Shown: positions 1 to 7,802 of the stretch, piece after piece | Layout: each line of letters starts with the position of its first letter | Position numbering within the stretch: position 1 is the first letter of the stretch | Assembly (NCBI RefSeq): GCF_042492175.1 | Contig: NZ_CP170453.1 | Coordinates: 310,001-374,000, forward strand | DNA from: CAJXSN01 sp947492235 | Lineage (GTDB): Bacteria > Pseudomonadota > Alphaproteobacteria > Sphingomonadales > Sphingomonadaceae | Direction of reading: 5' to 3' | Length of the DNA stretch: 64,000 bases | Program-made: the position numbers and the translations under genes | Notes under the pieces: generated by a model | The model's input: only the letters and a program-made list of their open reading frames with translations | What the model was told of the DNA's origin: nothing | Databases searched by the model: none

Positions 1-54
1 GAAAGGGCGAGAGTGGAATTGATCTCGGTCATTGATTCTCCACCTCGTCCTATG

Positions 55-84
55 CGTCACGCCGGATCAAGTGCGGGATGAGGG
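55..84. repeat. Degenerate REP-like half element
   Basis: On the minus strand this reads like the CATCCCG..CTTGATCCGG repeat that occurs as a full inverted pair at 20268-20350. Only one arm is visible here, just downstream of rmuC. Nothing else is recognisable in the first 100 bases. Confidence 0.35.
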
Positions 85-101
85 GTACCATCAACGAACC
101 C

Positions 102-1523
102 TTACCCTGCATCACCTGACTTGTCCTCCAGCGCATCCAATTCCGCCACATCCTCGGCGTTGTAGTTTGGCGTGCCCTCCACCAGCGGAACCTCCTCCGC
201 CTCCCGTTTGCCCGTCTCGATGCCCTTCTCCTTGAGCTTGCGGGCGCTGGAGAGGACATTGCGTTCAAAGCTGCCGACGAATTTGTTGTAATTCTTGACC
301 GCGCTGTCGAGCCCGCCGCCGACGCGTTTGAGATGCTCGCCGGCAATCGCGATCCGGTCGAACAGATCGGTAGCCAGCCGCCCGATATCCCGCGCTTCTG
401 CCGCCAGTGCATCCTGCCGCCATACCTGCGCCACCGTGCGCGCAATCGCGACGAGGTTGGTCGGCGTGGCGAGCAGCACCCGCTTGTCGAAAGCAAAGTC
501 CCACAGCTCCGGATCATGCTCCAGCGCGGCCGCCACGAAATGCTCGCCCGGCACGAACATCACCACGTAATCCGGCGCATCCTCGAATTGTGACTGATAG
601 CTTTTCGCGCCCAGCTGCTGGACGTGGTTTTTCATCGAAGCGACATGGGCTTTCAGCGCCAGATCGCGCGCTTCGTCATTGTCGGCCTCGAACGCCGCCT
701 GATAGGCGTTGAGCGAGACCTTGGCGTCGATCACCAACATCTTGCCGCCGGGAATCCGCACGATCGCGTCGGGGCGCAGGCGGCCTTCCTCCGTGTCGAT
801 CGACTGTTCCAGCTCAAAATCGGTATGCTGGGCCAGCCCGACCTGCTCCAGCAGGTTTTTCAGCTGCTGCTCGCCCCAGCGCCCGCGCGCCTTGGGCGCA
901 TTGGTGAGGGAATTGCCCAGCCGCTGGGCCTCGCGCCGGACTTCCTCTTGCCCCAACCGCATCTGTTCGATCTGCGTGCCCAGCGCCGAGAACGCATTGG
1001 CGCGCTTTTCCTCCAGCGCGCTGACCTGCTCTTCGTATTTCTTGAGCCGATCATCCACCGGCTTCATCAGCGCCTGCAGCTTTTCAGCGCTGGCCTTTTC
1101 GGAATGCCCGAAGCGTTCGGCCGCCCGCTCCAGAAACGCTTCCTGCGCCTTGCCCAGCACCGCATTGCCGGTGTTCTGAAACTCTTTGAGCATCTCCTCG
1201 CGCGCTTCGCGCATCAGCTTCATCTGCTCGTCGAAATTGGCCGATTTCTCTTTCAGCGTAGCTACTTCCGCCCGTAGCGCCTCGCGCTCACTGCGTGCCG
1301 TGTCCAGTTGCTCTGCTAGCGTATCGGCCCGCCCCGCCCGCTCGCTCATCGTGGCAAGCTCGGGCGTCATGCGCGCGACATCATCGGCGTATTTCTTCGC
1401 CTCGGCATCCCGCTCCTCATGCCGCACCCGCCAATCGTTCACGGGCCGCGAACCAAGGAACCAGCCTGCCCCCAGGCCAACCAGCAGAGCAACAATGACG
1501 AATATGATGACAGTGGTTTCCAT
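102..1523 (-). CDS. rmuC: DNA recombination protein RmuC
   Basis: RmuC-family protein, 473 residues, thought to limit inversions and rearrangements at short inverted repeats through a PD-(D/E)XK nuclease-like core. The N-terminus (METTVIIFVIVALLVG..) is one hydrophobic membrane segment of about 20 residues. A long charged coiled coil follows (about 35-200), then the conserved RmuC domain with GRWGEQQLKNLLE near residue 214 and VIDAKVSLNAY near 262, which carries the nuclease-like acidic and lysine residues. I chose the ATG at 1523 because the membrane segment starts there; the open frame extends 25 residues further upstream without looking like protein. A GAAC-N7-GAAC direct repeat lies 6 bases upstream of this start and could be a LexA operator. 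Family assignment is firm; biochemical role is known only by family. Confidence 0.93.
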   Translation of the reverse strand: METTVIIFVIVALLVGLGAGWFLGSRPVNDWRVRHEERDAEAKKYADDVARMTPELATMSERAGRADTLAEQLDTARSEREALRAEVATLKEKSANFDEQMKLMREAREEMLKEFQNTGNAVLGKAQEAFLERAAERFGHSEKASAEKLQALMKPVDDRLKKYEEQVSALEEKRANAFSALGTQIEQMRLGQEEVRREAQRLGNSLTNAPKARGRWGEQQLKNLLEQVGLAQHTDFELEQSIDTEEGRLRPDAIVRIPGGKMLVIDAKVSLNAYQAAFEADNDEARDLALKAHVASMKNHVQQLGAKSYQSQFEDAPDYVVMFVPGEHFVAAALEHDPELWDFAFDKRVLLATPTNLVAIARTVAQVWRQDALAAEARDIGRLATDLFDRIAIAGEHLKRVGGGLDSAVKNYNKFVGSFERNVLSSARKLKEKGIETGKREAEEVPLVEGTPNYNAEDVAELDALEDKSGDAG

Positions 1524-1528
1524 CACCG

Positions 1529-1543
1529 GAACATAGCCGGAAC
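1529..1543 (-). promoter_or_regulatory. Candidate LexA (SOS) box upstream of rmuC
   Basis: Reading the minus strand, GTTC-N7-GTTC is exact (GTTCCGGCTATGTTC). This is the direct-repeat SOS box used by alphaproteobacterial LexA. It ends 6 bases before the rmuC start codon, where a bound repressor would block initiation. About two such 8-base matches are expected by chance in a window this size, so position and the DNA-repair target are what make it interesting. Confidence 0.4.
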
Positions 1544-1618
1544 GCTTCCCGCCGCCAAGGACCTTTGCGGAACCAATCCCCCGCCTCGTTCGCTCCAACT
1601 GACAAAGGAGAAAACACC

Positions 1619-2014
1619 ATGTCCATCAAAGAAATGATCCAGGATCACCCCGCCGTGGGTGACGACTACAACGAAGCGCTGGGCGAAGCGGTGAAGCATG
1701 CCATGTATGGCGCGGCGATCATCAATTCGTGCGCCGATTCCTGTCTGGCCGAGAGCAATGTCGAGGAGCGCCGCGAATGCGTGCGCCGCTGTCTCGACGC
1801 TTCCGACGCCTGCACCGCGTTCTACCGCATGGCCAGCCGCCGCACCGGCGGCAATGTGCCTGCGATCAAGGCGATTGCCGAAGCAACCATCGTGGCCTGC
1901 GAGCAATGTCTGGAGCATTGCCGGATGCATGACGACGCGCATTGCAAACGCTGCAGCACGATGTGCGAGGAAATCATCCGCGACGTGAAGAAAGCGCTCG
2001 ATGTGATGGGATAA
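1619..2014 (+). CDS. Four-helix bundle copper-binding (Csp/DUF326-like) protein
   Basis: Small cytosolic protein of 131 residues with eleven cysteines spaced as CxxxC, CxxxC-like and CxxC pairs along helices (CADSC, CVRRC, ACEQCLEHC, HCKRCSTMC). This is the pattern of the copper storage protein (Csp) family, where cysteines lining a four-helix bundle bind many Cu(I) ions. No signal peptide is visible, so it resembles the cytosolic Csp3 type rather than exported Csp1. The ATG at 1619 has a good Shine-Dalgarno sequence (AAGGAG, 7 bases upstream); the frame's earlier ATG at 1565 would add 18 residues of unlikely composition. It is divergent from rmuC and followed by a strong bidirectional terminator. 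Metal specificity is inferred from the family; I see no CueR-type operator upstream. Confidence 0.85.
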   Translation: MSIKEMIQDHPAVGDDYNEALGEAVKHAMYGAAIINSCADSCLAESNVEERRECVRRCLDASDACTAFYRMASRRTGGNVPAIKAIAEATIVACEQCLEHCRMHDDAHCKRCSTMCEEIIRDVKKALDVMG

Positions 2015-2057
2015 GGCCGACGGCCCGATGTCTTCACTGACAATCGTCACAGAGAAT

Positions 2058-2090
2058 GCAAAAAGCCCCGCCGGTGAGCGGGGCTTTTTC
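2058..2090. terminator. Bidirectional Rho-independent terminator
   Basis: AAAAGCCCCG (2061-2070) pairs with CGGGGCTTTT (2079-2088) around an 8-base loop, flanked by an A-run on the left and a T-run on the right. It therefore works in both directions and separates the convergent copper-protein gene and def. Confidence 0.9.
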
Positions 2091-2102
2091 GTCTGAGCCG
2101 GA

Positions 2103-2687
2103 TCAGGCAGCCTTGCGCAGTTTATCCAGCTTTTTCAGCGCCATCTGCCGCTTCAACCGGCTCAGGTGGTCGATGAAGAGAATGCCTTCGAGGTGGTCCA
2201 TCTCGTGCTGGATGCAGGTGGCGAGCAGGCCGTCCAGTTGCTCGGTGTGCTCCTTGCCTTCCACATCCTGATATTTCACCGTGCAGGTCTTCGGACGGTC
2301 CACGTCGGCGTAGATTTCGGGGACGGACAGGCAGCCCTCCTGATAAGTGCCCAGTTCCTCGTCCGGGTTGAGGATCACGGGATTCACAAACACGCGCGGA
2401 TCATTCTTGATCGGGTAGTGCTTGTGCGCACCCTCGCCGTCTCCGTGGTCGTGGCCGCATTCCTCAGGCTCGGCATCCATGTCCGGTTCCTGAAGGTCGA
2501 TTACCAGCACCCGCTTGGGCACGCCGACCTGAATGGCGGCGAGGCCGATACCGGGTGCGGCATACATCGTTTCGAACATGTCATCGACGAGCGTTTTCAG
2601 CTCGTCGTTGAACTCACCGGGCTCGACAGCCGTCGAGACCGTCTTGAGACGCGGGTCGGGAACTTCAAGGATTTCGCGGATAGCCAT
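2103..2687 (-). CDS. def: Peptide deformylase
   Basis: Removes the N-formyl group from nascent proteins; 194 residues. All three catalytic motifs are intact: GIGLAAIQVG (motif 1), EGCLSVPE (motif 2, metal-binding Cys) and QHEMDHLEG (motif 3, HExxH with the two metal-binding histidines and catalytic Glu). Between motifs 1 and 2 there is an extra acidic and histidine-rich stretch (residues about 75-98, containing ECGHDHGDGEGAHKHYP) that makes the protein longer than the E. coli enzyme (about 170). The methionyl-tRNA formyltransferase gene fmt, its functional partner, lies 0.9 kb away on the other strand with recR between, so the common def-fmt pairing is interrupted. The start ATG at 2687 gives the usual MAIREIL N-terminus. 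Confidence 0.97.
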   Translation of the reverse strand: MAIREILEVPDPRLKTVSTAVEPGEFNDELKTLVDDMFETMYAAPGIGLAAIQVGVPKRVLVIDLQEPDMDAEPEECGHDHGDGEGAHKHYPIKNDPRVFVNPVILNPDEELGTYQEGCLSVPEIYADVDRPKTCTVKYQDVEGKEHTEQLDGLLATCIQHEMDHLEGILFIDHLSRLKRQMALKKLDKLRKAA

Positions 2688-2773
2688 GGGGGCGACTTAG
2701 GGGCTGCGGTGAGAAGTCGCAAGCGTTGGCGGGCGTCACGCGGTCGCGTTCTGACTGCCGTGACCAAGCACAT

Positions 2774-2847
2774 GCCCACCCCGCTGCGACTAGCGAGCAA
2801 GCTCGCAAGTCTCGCTGCCCCTCCCTTGAGGGAGGGGTTGGGGTGGG
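2774..2847. repeat. Compound palindromic intergenic repeat (type C)
   Basis: The gap between def and recR (2688-2895) holds nested inverted repeats: outer CCCACCCC / GGGGTGGG (2774-2781 with 2840-2847), a GCGAG / CTCGC hairpin, and CCCCTCCC-TTGA-GGGAGGGG (2818-2837). No gene is apparent. Similar G/C-rich palindromes are scattered between genes of sphingomonad genomes. Confidence 0.65.
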
Positions 2848-2895
2848 TGCTCGGCGGTTGAGGATCGACTAACCAACTGGCCGCCGCGCGCCCCC

Positions 2896-3492
2896 CTATG
2901 AAACCGGGCGTCTCGCCCGAAGCGCCTGCGCCAGAGTTCCCTCATCAAGATAATCCAGCTCCCCGCCCACCGGCAGGCCATGGGCAAGCTGGGTGATCCG
3001 CACAGGAAAATCCTCCAGCCGCTCGGCCAGATAATGCGCGGTTGTCTGGCCCTCCAGCGTGGCGTTCATGGCGAGGACGATCTCGTCCACTCCGCCCGCT
3101 TCCACCCGGCCCAGCAGCGAATCGATCGACAGATCCTCTGGCCGCACGCCGTCCAGCGCCGACAATTTGCCGCCCAGAACGTGGTACCTCCCGGTGAACA
3201 GCCGCGCCCGGTCGAGCGCCCACAGATCAGACACGTCCTCCACCACGCAGATTGATTTGGCGTCCCGCCTCGGATCGGCGCAGATGCCGCACGGGTTTTG
3301 CGTGTCGACATTGCCGCAGGTGTCGCACTCCACAAGATGCTCGCGCACAGCGGCCAGCGCGTCCTGCAATTGCGGCAGCGCCTTTTCCCGGTTCTTTACC
3401 AGCCACAGCACAGCCCGCCGCGCACTGCGGGGGCCAAGGCCGGGCAAACGGGCCAGTGCGCTGCTGAGAGTTTCGATTTCGCTTGAGGCCAT
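2896..3492 (-). CDS. recR: Recombination protein RecR
   Basis: RecF-pathway mediator that helps load RecA on gapped DNA; 198 residues, the normal family length. The order of parts is: N-terminal helix-hairpin-helix (LARLPGLGPRSARR, residues 13-26), a four-cysteine zinc finger (CDTCGNVDTQNPCGICAD, about residues 55-73), a TOPRIM domain (ICVVEDVSDLWALDR onward) and a C-terminal end with GLPVGGELDYLDEGTL, the conserved Walker B-like segment. The start ATG at 3492 gives a standard N-terminus. It is transcribed towards def and is divergent from fmt, with an inverted repeat element between the two. Confidence 0.97.
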   Translation of the reverse strand: MASSEIETLSSALARLPGLGPRSARRAVLWLVKNREKALPQLQDALAAVREHLVECDTCGNVDTQNPCGICADPRRDAKSICVVEDVSDLWALDRARLFTGRYHVLGGKLSALDGVRPEDLSIDSLLGRVEAGGVDEIVLAMNATLEGQTTAHYLAERLEDFPVRITQLAHGLPVGGELDYLDEGTLAQALRARRPVS

Positions 3493-3505
3493 GTCCCACC
3501 CTTAG

Positions 3506-3599
3506 CCCGCTCACCCTGAGCTTGTCGAAGGGTTGCACTTTCCTCTAGCGGTGCGCGAGAAAAGAAGGACGATCCTTCGACAAGCTCAGGATGAGCGGG
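3506..3599. repeat. REP-like inverted repeat (type A, copy 1)
   Basis: Two arms of about 26 bases, 3506-3532 and 3574-3599, are complementary at all but one or two positions around the core CCTGAGCTTGTCGAAGG / CCTTCGACAAGCTCAGG. The unit sits between the divergent recR and fmt genes and fills most of the intergenic space. Two more copies are at 6429-6522 and 25534-25615. Confidence 0.85.
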
Positions 3600-3621
3600 T
3601 TTTTGTGTTGAGACTGATATA

Positions 3622-4539
3622 ATGCGCATTGTGTTCATGGGAACGCCGGATTTCGCGGTGCCGACCTTGCGGGCGCTGCACGCTGCCGCGCATGAGGTTG
3701 TGTGCGTCTATACCCAGCCGCCGCGTCCGGCGGGCCGGGGCAAGAAATTGCAACCTTCACCCGTGCAGGTCGCGGCAGAGGGGCTGGGCATTGAAGTCCG
3801 TTCGCCCAAATCGCTGAAATCCCCAGAGGAGCAGGTGCGCTTTGAAGCCCTGGACGCCGATGTTGCGGTGGTGGCAGCCTATGGGCTGATCTTGCCGCAA
3901 GCAATTCTGGATGCGACGGAGCATGGCTGCCTGAATGTCCATGCGTCCATCCTGCCGCGCTGGCGCGGGGCGGCACCGATACACCGCGCAGTTATGGCGG
4001 GCGATCCGGTGACCGGCATCACGATCATGCAGATGGAAGCGGGACTCGACACCGGCCCGATGCTCGCCACCGTCCGCACGCCGATCGAGCACAAGACGAC
4101 CGGCGAGCTGACCGGAGAACTGGCCGAGCTGGGCGCGCAATTGATGGTCGGCACCTTGCGCGAGCTGACAAACCACCAGCCGCTGGCACAGATTGACGAC
4201 AACGCGACATACGCGCCTAAGATCGACAAAGCCGAAGCCCGGATCGACTGGTCGCAGGATGCCGAAGTGATCAAGCGGCTGGTGCGCGGCCTCGCCCCCT
4301 TCCCCGGTGCATGGTTCGAACTGGATGGGGCCGGCAAAAAAGAGCGCGTGAAATTGTTGCGCGCTGAATTTGCGGACGCTTCCGGAGCCCCCGGTGAAGT
4401 GCTGGACGATCAGCTCGCCATCGCCTGCGGCAAAGGGGCAATCCGCCCGGTAAAGCTTCAGCGCGCCGGAAAACCAGCCATGGAGCTGGAAGATTTCCTG
4501 CGCGGAAATCCGGTTGCCAAGGGAACGCTGCTCGCTTGA
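3622..4539 (+). CDS. fmt: Methionyl-tRNA formyltransferase
   Basis: Transfers a formyl group from 10-formyltetrahydrofolate to initiator Met-tRNA; 305 residues. The start MRIVFMGTPDFAVPTL is the canonical N-terminus. The formyltransferase core has the conserved HASILPRWRGAAPI segment (near residue 108; catalytic Asn-His-Asp family signature begins with NVHAS), and the linker region has PFPGAWF before the C-terminal OB-fold domain. It is the first gene of a tightly packed operon: its TGA overlaps the TTG start of truA by 4 bases, and truA overlaps the next gene. A type A repeat lies immediately upstream, so the promoter is probably close to or within that element. Confidence 0.97.
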   Translation: MRIVFMGTPDFAVPTLRALHAAAHEVVCVYTQPPRPAGRGKKLQPSPVQVAAEGLGIEVRSPKSLKSPEEQVRFEALDADVAVVAAYGLILPQAILDATEHGCLNVHASILPRWRGAAPIHRAVMAGDPVTGITIMQMEAGLDTGPMLATVRTPIEHKTTGELTGELAELGAQLMVGTLRELTNHQPLAQIDDNATYAPKIDKAEARIDWSQDAEVIKRLVRGLAPFPGAWFELDGAGKKERVKLLRAEFADASGAPGEVLDDQLAIACGKGAIRPVKLQRAGKPAMELEDFLRGNPVAKGTLLA

Positions 4540-5309
4540 CCCGCTTCGCTTTCACTTTGGAGTTTGACGGCACGCCGTTCCAAGGCCTGCAGCGCCAGAA
4601 GCATGGCCCCAGCGTGCAGGGCGCGGTCGAGGACGCGCTGGACCAGATCACCGGCGAAACGCCGACATTGTACAGCGCGGGCCGCACGGATTCGGGCGTC
4701 CACGCGCTCGCCATGCGCAGCCATGCCAATATCGCGAAAGATATCAGCCCGTTCCGCCTGATGGAGGCGATGAATTACCATCTGCGCGACGTTCCTGTCG
4801 CCGTGCTGGCCTGCGACATCGTGCCGGACGATTGGCATGCGCGATTCTCCTGCATCGGGCGCGCTTATGAATACCGCATCTGCAACCGCCGCGCGCCGCT
4901 GACACTGGAAGCAAACCGCGCGTGGCAAATCCCGCAAACGCTGGACGCCGATGCCATGCACCGCGCAGCGCAGGCGCTCGTTGGCGTGCATGACTTCACC
5001 ACCTTCCGCAGCGCGCATTGCCAGTCGGAGAGCCCGGTCAAATCGCTCGACAGCATATCGGTCCGCCGCGAAGGCGAGCATGTGATCACCGAGGTCGCCG
5101 CGCGCAGTTTTCTCCACCATCAGGTGCGCAGCATGGTTGGCTGTCTCGCACTTGTTGGTATGGGCCGATGGAACGAAGCCCGCATTGCGGAGGTTCTGGA
5201 AGCACAAGACCGGCAAGAGCTGGGCCACAACGCACCGCCGCACGGGCTCTATTTCGTGCGCGCACTCTATCCCGCCGATACGACGATAAATCAGGAGAAT
5301 TCCGAATGA
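4536..5309 (+). CDS. truA: tRNA pseudouridine(38-40) synthase
   Basis: Converts U38-U40 in the anticodon stem-loop of tRNAs to pseudouridine; 257 residues. The catalytic-aspartate motif GRTDSGVHA is present near residue 50, preceded by the N-terminal FTLEFDGTPFQGLQ typical of TruA. HHQVRSMVG near the C-terminus is also conserved. The start appears to be TTG at 4536, giving a 4-base TTGA overlap with the fmt stop and implying translational coupling. The downstream ATG at 5306 overlaps its own stop, continuing the same arrangement. Confidence 0.95.
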   Translation: MTRFAFTLEFDGTPFQGLQRQKHGPSVQGAVEDALDQITGETPTLYSAGRTDSGVHALAMRSHANIAKDISPFRLMEAMNYHLRDVPVAVLACDIVPDDWHARFSCIGRAYEYRICNRRAPLTLEANRAWQIPQTLDADAMHRAAQALVGVHDFTTFRSAHCQSESPVKSLDSISVRREGEHVITEVAARSFLHHQVRSMVGCLALVGMGRWNEARIAEVLEAQDRQELGHNAPPHGLYFVRALYPADTTINQENSE

Positions 5310-6418
5310 CCACGACCGGCAAGCAGCTTTTCACCACGCTCGACGCAGACGGCACACTGACGCTTGAAATCGCGGAGAACACTTTCCCCGATCCCAAACC
5401 GCATCAGGTGTTGGTGAAAATGGAAGCCGCGCCGATCAACCCGTCCGATCTCGCGATCCTGACCAGCGCCGCCGATTTCGACAATGCGGAATATTCGCCC
5501 GGCAAGGTCGTCGCGAAAATGCCCGAGCCGTTCAACACCGCACAGAAATCGCGCCACGGCCAGCGACTGCCCGCCGGTAACGAGGGTGCAGGCACGGTTG
5601 TCGCCACCGGTGACAGCGATGCGGCCAAGGCGCTGATGGGCCAGCGCGTCGCCTGCGTGCCCGGCAATGCGTTCAGCCAATATGCCATTGCCGACGTGCC
5701 GATGTGCCTGCCGCTGGGCGACCACAGCAGCGAAGACGGCGCGTCCAGCTTCGTCAATCCGATGACCGCGCTGGGCTTTGTCGAGAATGCCAAGATGGAT
5801 GGCCAGAAGGCAATCCTGCACACGGTCGGCGCTTCCAATCTGGGCCAGATGCTCAACCGCATCTGCCTAGAAGACGGCATGGGCCTGGTGAATATCGTGC
5901 GCAAGGACGAGCAGGCCGAGCTGCTGAAATCGCAGGGCGCGACCCATGTGGTGAACTCGTCCGATGATGATTTCATGGACCAGCTGAAGAGCGCCATCGA
6001 CGAAACCGATGCGTTTTACGGCTTCGACCCGATCGGCGGCGGCAAGGCGGTCGACAATTGCTTCAAGGCAATGGAACAGGTCGCGGTTGGCAAGATGAGC
6101 GAATATTCGCGTTATGGTTCCAACCAGCAAAAACGCATGTTCATCTATGGCCGCCTTGATTTCGCCCCCACCCAGTTGACGATGGCTTATGGTTTCGGCT
6201 GGACGCTGTCGGGCTGGCTGCTTACGCCGTTCTTGGCGAATGCGGGCATGGAAACCGTGATGCGGATGCGTAAGCGCGTGCTCGACAACCTGACCACCAC
6301 CTTTGCCAGTAGCTACAAGGAAAAGGTCGATCTGGAAGGCATGCTGACCAAGGAAGCGATCCTGGACTACCGCCAGATGAAGACCGGCGAGAAGTATCTG
6401 GTTGTTCCGAATAGTTGA
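5306..6418 (+). CDS. Zinc-less medium-chain dehydrogenase/reductase (quinone reductase-like)
   Basis: Member of the MDR superfamily, 370 residues. The N-terminal GroES-like part has the typical VLVKMEAAPINPSDLA and GNEGAGTVVATG stretches. The Rossmann part follows (VGASNLGQMLNRICLEDG, about residues 178-195), with an NAD(P)-type helix. The structural and catalytic zinc-ligand cysteines of alcohol dehydrogenases are not seen, pointing to the quinone-oxidoreductase/enoyl-reductase-like branch. The substrate is unknown. The ATG at 5306 overlaps the truA stop (ATGA) and has AGGAG 7 bases upstream. The open frame continues upstream to 5018 but that part is a shadow of truA. The link to fmt-truA seems to be co-transcription rather than shared function. 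It ends near a type A inverted repeat that may end the transcript. Confidence 0.82.
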   Translation: MTTTGKQLFTTLDADGTLTLEIAENTFPDPKPHQVLVKMEAAPINPSDLAILTSAADFDNAEYSPGKVVAKMPEPFNTAQKSRHGQRLPAGNEGAGTVVATGDSDAAKALMGQRVACVPGNAFSQYAIADVPMCLPLGDHSSEDGASSFVNPMTALGFVENAKMDGQKAILHTVGASNLGQMLNRICLEDGMGLVNIVRKDEQAELLKSQGATHVVNSSDDDFMDQLKSAIDETDAFYGFDPIGGGKAVDNCFKAMEQVAVGKMSEYSRYGSNQQKRMFIYGRLDFAPTQLTMAYGFGWTLSGWLLTPFLANAGMETVMRMRKRVLDNLTTTFASSYKEKVDLEGMLTKEAILDYRQMKTGEKYLVVPNS

Positions 6419-6428
6419 TCCCTAAAAC

Positions 6429-6522
6429 CCGTTCGTGCTGAGCTTATCGAAGCACTGCCCTTTTTTCTTCCGGCACCGCGCCTTGAGAAAAAGCGGCCCT
6501 TCGACAGGCTCAGGGCGAACGG
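6429..6522. repeat. REP-like inverted repeat (type A, copy 2)
   Basis: The left arm is CCGTTCGTGCTGAGCTTATC.. (6429-6452) and the right arm CCTTCGACAGGCTCAGGGCG.. (6498-6522). They are nearly complementary, and the spacer also holds C/T- and A-runs. The element lies between two convergent genes and may act as a bidirectional transcription stop or mRNA 3' end. Confidence 0.85.
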
Positions 6523-6539
6523 ATTTCGTCTATTCCATC

Positions 6540-7520
6540 TTACCTTTCATCAAACGCCCGCTGCATCACTGCAGGCTCGCTGACCCCGTCCGCCAGCAGC
6601 AGCTGCAGCAAAATCCGCGCCTTTTGCGGGTTGAGCGCGCGGGCTGCCACGAAGCCGTTGGGGTCATCCTCCGGTTCGCGGTCGACCAGCCCTTCATCCA
6701 CGCGGCTCGCCCGCACGATGGCGACACCGGCCTTGCGGCGTTCGATCAAAACCTCGCGGACGGAGTCGGGCAAATTCCCCTCGCCAACTCCGGCGATGAC
6801 CACGCCGCGCTGGTCCGTGCCCACGATCCGGCGCGCCAGATCGGGGTCCATATTCGCATGGACATAAAGGATCACGACGAGCGGCAAATTGTCGCGATAC
6901 GCGAAGCGCGCCACCTCATCCGTGCGCCACGGCGCCCCGAACCAGTCGAGCGCGCTGGGCGTCACCAGCCCGATAGATCCGCGCGGATAGCCGCGAAACG
7001 CATCGGTGCTGCGGGTGCGGACCTTGCGCACATCGCGCGCGGCGAAAACCCGGTCGCCCATCACCACCAGCACGCCTCTCCCGGCAGCTTCGGCATCGCT
7101 CGCCACCCGCACCGCATTGGCAAAATTGCGCAGGCCGTCATAACCCACCGCATCCGCCGGCCGCATCGCGCCGACCAGCACCACCGGCTTGGTGCAGGGC
7201 AGCGTCAGATCGAGCAGAAACGCGGTTTCCTCCAGCGTATCGGTGCCATGGGTCACGATCACGCCGTCGCATTCGGGATCGGCCAGCGCTGTGAGGATGG
7301 CCTCGTGCAGCGGCGCCCAGACCTTCGGCCCGACATCCTCCGATCCGATATTGGCGATCTGGTGCCCGGCAAATTCGGCTTCCAGCCCCAGCCCCTCTAC
7401 GCGGGAAAGATATTCCACGATATCAATCTGTCCGGGCCGATAGTCATGCCGCAAGGCAGACCCGGCTATCCCGGCAATCGTGCCGCCTGTCGCCAGAACC
7501 GTGATGCGCGCTTTGGTCAT
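6540..7520 (-). CDS. Asparaginase
   Basis: L-asparaginase family enzyme of 326 residues that hydrolyses asparagine to aspartate and ammonia. Both signature threonine motifs are present: TGGTIAG at residues 10-16 (nucleophile Thr) and the HGTDTLEETAF block (residues about 88-98) with the second catalytic Thr-Asp pair. No signal peptide is visible (MTKARITVLATGG), so it should be cytosolic. Overall length and the GTDTLEE block fit both type I/II bacterial enzymes, so I leave the symbol open. The ATG at 7520 is chosen because the family motif starts ten residues later; the upstream extension in this frame overlaps the tRNA promoter region. Convergent with the oxidoreductase gene. Confidence 0.93.
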   Translation of the reverse strand: MTKARITVLATGGTIAGIAGSALRHDYRPGQIDIVEYLSRVEGLGLEAEFAGHQIANIGSEDVGPKVWAPLHEAILTALADPECDGVIVTHGTDTLEETAFLLDLTLPCTKPVVLVGAMRPADAVGYDGLRNFANAVRVASDAEAAGRGVLVVMGDRVFAARDVRKVRTRSTDAFRGYPRGSIGLVTPSALDWFGAPWRTDEVARFAYRDNLPLVVILYVHANMDPDLARRIVGTDQRGVVIAGVGEGNLPDSVREVLIERRKAGVAIVRASRVDEGLVDREPEDDPNGFVAARALNPQKARILLQLLLADGVSEPAVMQRAFDER

Positions 7521-7557
7521 AAAATCGCGCCTAGCTTTCTTTCTGCCAACTTCGCAA

Positions 7558-7585
7558 TTGAATCTGAAGGAATGCACGTTAGATA
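7558..7585 (+). promoter_or_regulatory. Likely promoter of tRNA-Val
   Basis: TTGAAT (7558-7563) and TAGATA (7580-7585) are separated by 16 bases and lie 26 bases before the mature tRNA start. The spacing and hexamers fit a housekeeping promoter with a leader of about 19 bases. Confidence 0.5.
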
Positions 7586-7610
7586 GCGCTCACCGCTTGA
7601 AAACGGAGCG

Positions 7611-7686
7611 GGCGATTAGCTCAGTTGGTAGAGCATCTCGTTTACACCGAGAGGGTCGGCAGTTCGAGCCTGTCATCGCCCACCAG
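7611..7686 (+). tRNA. tRNA-Val (anticodon UAC)
   Basis: A complete cloverleaf: acceptor GGGCGAT (7611-7617) pairs with ATCGCCC (7676-7682), the discriminator base is A, and CCA is encoded. The D-arm holds the usual AGCTCAGTTGGTAGAGC and the anticodon stem TCTCG/CGAGA encloses TTTACAC, giving anticodon TAC. The T-arm has GTTCGAGC-type sequence. Downstream at about 7702-7721 lies a perfect TCGTGTCC-GGG-GGACACGA hairpin without a T-run. Confidence 0.97.
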
Positions 7687-7802
7687 TTTTTCGTGACTCA
7701 ATCGTGTCCGGGGGACACGATTGGCCGAAAAACTCCCAAGCGAAAGCGCGGGAGGATATCCGCAATACTTTCGTGTGCCGGGTCAGAAACCCGTTCACCC
7801 AC

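Noticed and set aside
624..1277. Long plus-strand open frame (217 codons) opposite rmuC
   Set aside because: It is antisense to a clearly conserved gene, and its composition is that of a shadow frame in GC-rich DNA.
6435..7586. 383-codon plus-strand frame opposite the asparaginase
   Set aside because: The minus-strand asparaginase has all catalytic motifs; the plus frame has His/Arg-rich shadow composition and begins in a repeat.
7702..7721. Perfect TCGTGTCC/GGACACGA hairpin after tRNA-Val as a terminator
   Set aside because: No T-run follows it; it may be another dispersed short palindrome or an RNA processing signal, but there is no support for termination.
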